Part shown: piece after piece, positions 62,738-64,000 of the stretch
Layout of the letters: the number at the start of each line of letters is the position of its first letter
How positions within the stretch are numbered: position 1 is the stretch's first letter
Assembly: GCF_014648815.1 (NCBI RefSeq)
Contig: NZ_BMRV01000005.1
Location: 260,758-324,757, forward strand
Source of the DNA: Streptomyces flaveolus
GTDB taxonomy: Bacteria; Actinomycetota; Actinomycetes; Streptomycetales; Streptomycetaceae
Length of the DNA: 64,000 nucleotides
Direction: 5' to 3'
Made by a program: the position numbers and the translations under genes
The notes under the pieces: generated by a model
Seen by the model: the letters and a program-made list of their open reading frames with translations, nothing else
Told to the model about the DNA's origin: nothing
Databases searched by the model: none

Positions 62738-64000
62738 TGGAGTCGGCCGAGATCCGCCGCCGCTGGTTGAGCTTCTTCGAGGACCGCGGGCACACCGTCG
62801 TCCCTTCGGCGTCGCTCATCGCGGACGACCCGACTCTGCTGCTGGTCAACGCCGGCATGGTGCCCTTCAAGCCGTACTTCCTCGGCGAGGTCAAGCCGCC
62901 GTACGACCGCGCCACCAGCGTCCAGAAGTGCGTGCGCACGCCGGACATCGAAGAGGTCGGCAAGACCACCCGGCACGGCACGTTCTTCCAGATGTGCGGC
63001 AACTTCTCCTTCGGCGACTACTTCAAGGAAGGCGCCGTCAAGCTCGCCTGGGAGCTGCTCACCAGCCCCCAGGACAAGGGCGGTTACGGCCTCGACCCCG
63101 AGCGCCTGTGGATCACCGTCTACCAGGACGACGACGAGGCCGAGCAGCTCTGGCGCGAGGTCGTCGGCGTCCCCGCCGAGCGCATCCAGCGCCTGGGCAA
63201 GAAGGACAACTTCTGGTCCATGGGCGTGCCCGGCCCCTGCGGCCCGTGCTCCGAGATCAACTACGACCGCGGCCCCGAGTTCGGCGTCGAGGGCGGCCCC
63301 GCCGTCAACGACGAGCGGTACGTGGAGATCTGGAACCTCGTCTTCATGCAGTACGAGCGGGGCGAGGGCATCGGCAAGGAGGACTTCGAGATCCTCGGGG
63401 ACCTGCCGAGCAAGAACATCGACACCGGGCTCGGCCTGGAGCGCCTCGCCATGATTCTGCAGGGCGTGCAGAACATGTACGAGATCGACACCTCGATGGC
63501 CGTCATCGACAAGGCCACCGAGCTCACCGGCGTGGCCTACGGCGACGCCCACGAGTCGGACGTCTCCCTGCGCGTGGTCACCGACCACATCCGCACCGCC
63601 GTGATGCTCATCGGCGACGGCGTCACCCCCGGCAACGAGGGCCGCGGTTACGTCCTGCGCCGCATCATGCGCCGCGCCATCCGCAACATGCGCCTGCTCG
63701 GCGCCACCGGTCCGGTCGTCAAGGACCTGATCGACGTCGTGATCGGCATGATGGGGCAGCAGTACCCCGAGCTGATCACCGACCGCGAGCGGATCGAGAA
63801 GGTCGCCCTCGCCGAGGAGAACGCCTTCCTCAAGACCCTCAAGGCCGGCACCAACATCCTCGACACCGCCGTGAGCGACACCAAGGCCGCCGGCGGCACC
63901 GTCCTGGCCGGCGACAAGGCCTTCCTGCTCCACGACACCTGGGGCTTCCCGATCGACCTCACCCTGGAGATGGCCGCCGAGCAGGGGCTGTCCGTGGACG
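62737..64000 (+). CDS. alaS: Alanine-tRNA ligase, N-terminal part; 3' end outside window
   Basis: The frame is open from ATG 62737 to the window end (421 codons seen of ~890 expected). It starts [19 protein letters not shown]. The class II alanine motifs are visible: [30 protein letters not shown] (motif 2), [30 protein letters not shown] and the motif 3 region [14 protein letters not shown]. It charges tRNA-Ala. Editing and C-terminal domains lie beyond the window. No T-box was seen, and the preceding small genes are directly joined to it. Confidence 0.97.
   Translation, partial: MESAEIRRRWLSFFEDRGHTVVPSASLIADDPTLLLVNAGMVPFKPYFLGEVKPPYDRATSVQKCVRTPDIEEVGKTTRHGTFFQMCGNFSFGDYFKEGAVKLAWELLTSPQDKGGYGLDPERLWITVYQDDDEAEQLWREVVGVPAERIQRLGKKDNFWSMGVPGPCGPCSEINYDRGPEFGVEGGPAVNDERYVEIWNLVFMQYERGEGIGKEDFEILGDLPSKNIDTGLGLERLAMILQGVQNMYEIDTSMAVIDKATELTGVAYGDAHESDVSLRVVTDHIRTAVMLIGDGVTPGNEGRGYVLRRIMRRAIRNMRLLGATGPVVKDLIDVVIGMMGQQYPELITDRERIEKVALAEENAFLKTLKAGTNILDTAVSDTKAAGGTVLAGDKAFLLHDTWGFPIDLTLEMAAEQGLSVD

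Overview
The window is chromosomal DNA from a Streptomyces species. GC content is very high, third codon positions are almost all G or C, and GTG starts are common. SsgB, a sporulation protein restricted to morphologically complex actinomycetes, is encoded at 17837-18250. From thrS to hisS the gene order is the conserved actinobacterial core: thrS, HIT, PI-phosphate synthase, PatA-like, pimA, pdxST, yebC, ruvCAB, yajC-secDF, apt, rel, ppi, hisS. No phage, insertion sequence, integrase or CRISPR array is visible.

Layout. 1-7783: corrinoid and siroheme genes (end of cobL, a BluB-CobT fusion with a very long disordered N-terminus, a cysG-type siroheme synthase) and a SpoU/TrmH methyltransferase. 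7854-11838: a Ser/Thr kinase with an RGG-like tail, a 60-aa membrane peptide, a maltokinase-like phosphotransferase and a small zinc-ribbon protein. 11894-12328: a minus-strand tRNA cluster, transcribed as Gly, Cys, Val, Val, Val. 12507-18894: pabB-pabC (folate), GNAT, DsbA-like, small membrane proteins, a CGNR zinc-finger regulator, and ssgB divergent from a PGPGW membrane protein.

18974-26675: two tRNA-Val(CAC) genes flank a sugar ABC-transporter operon (binding lipoprotein, two permeases, a YesL-like membrane protein) ending in a Tat-exported enzyme of the exo-rhamnogalacturonan lyase (YetA/PcRGLX) family. A consensus promoter and LacI-type operator half-sites precede it, so it looks like a pectin-fragment uptake and degradation unit. 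26816-29505: a DnaQ-like exonuclease divergent from a DUF4365 protein and an unknown protein coupled to it.

29598-44996: thrS, an Ap4A-type HIT protein, two inserted minus-strand genes (an unknown membrane protein and an EF-G2-like GTPase), then the phosphatidylinositol/PIM operon (pgsA-like, patA-like, pimA), a LemA-like protein, vitamin B6 synthesis (pdxS, pdxT), yebC and the Holliday-junction operon ruvCAB. 45172-58647: the Sec accessory operon yajC-secD-secF with apt, the bifunctional (p)ppGpp enzyme, a DUF349 protein, a membrane-anchored cyclophilin, a metallo-hydrolase, hisS, a VKOR-family protein and rarA. 58940-64000: a stand-alone rpsD, a convergent AfsR-like ATPase without a recognisable DNA-binding domain, two small envelope proteins and the start of alaS.

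Most genes are housekeeping. The less ordinary material is the BluB-CobT fusion, the rhamnogalacturonan operon, the exonuclease/DUF4365 cluster, the tRNA-Val set with covarying acceptor stems, the repeat-bearing insert in SecD, and several tiny membrane proteins. Perfect hairpin terminators mark many transcript ends.
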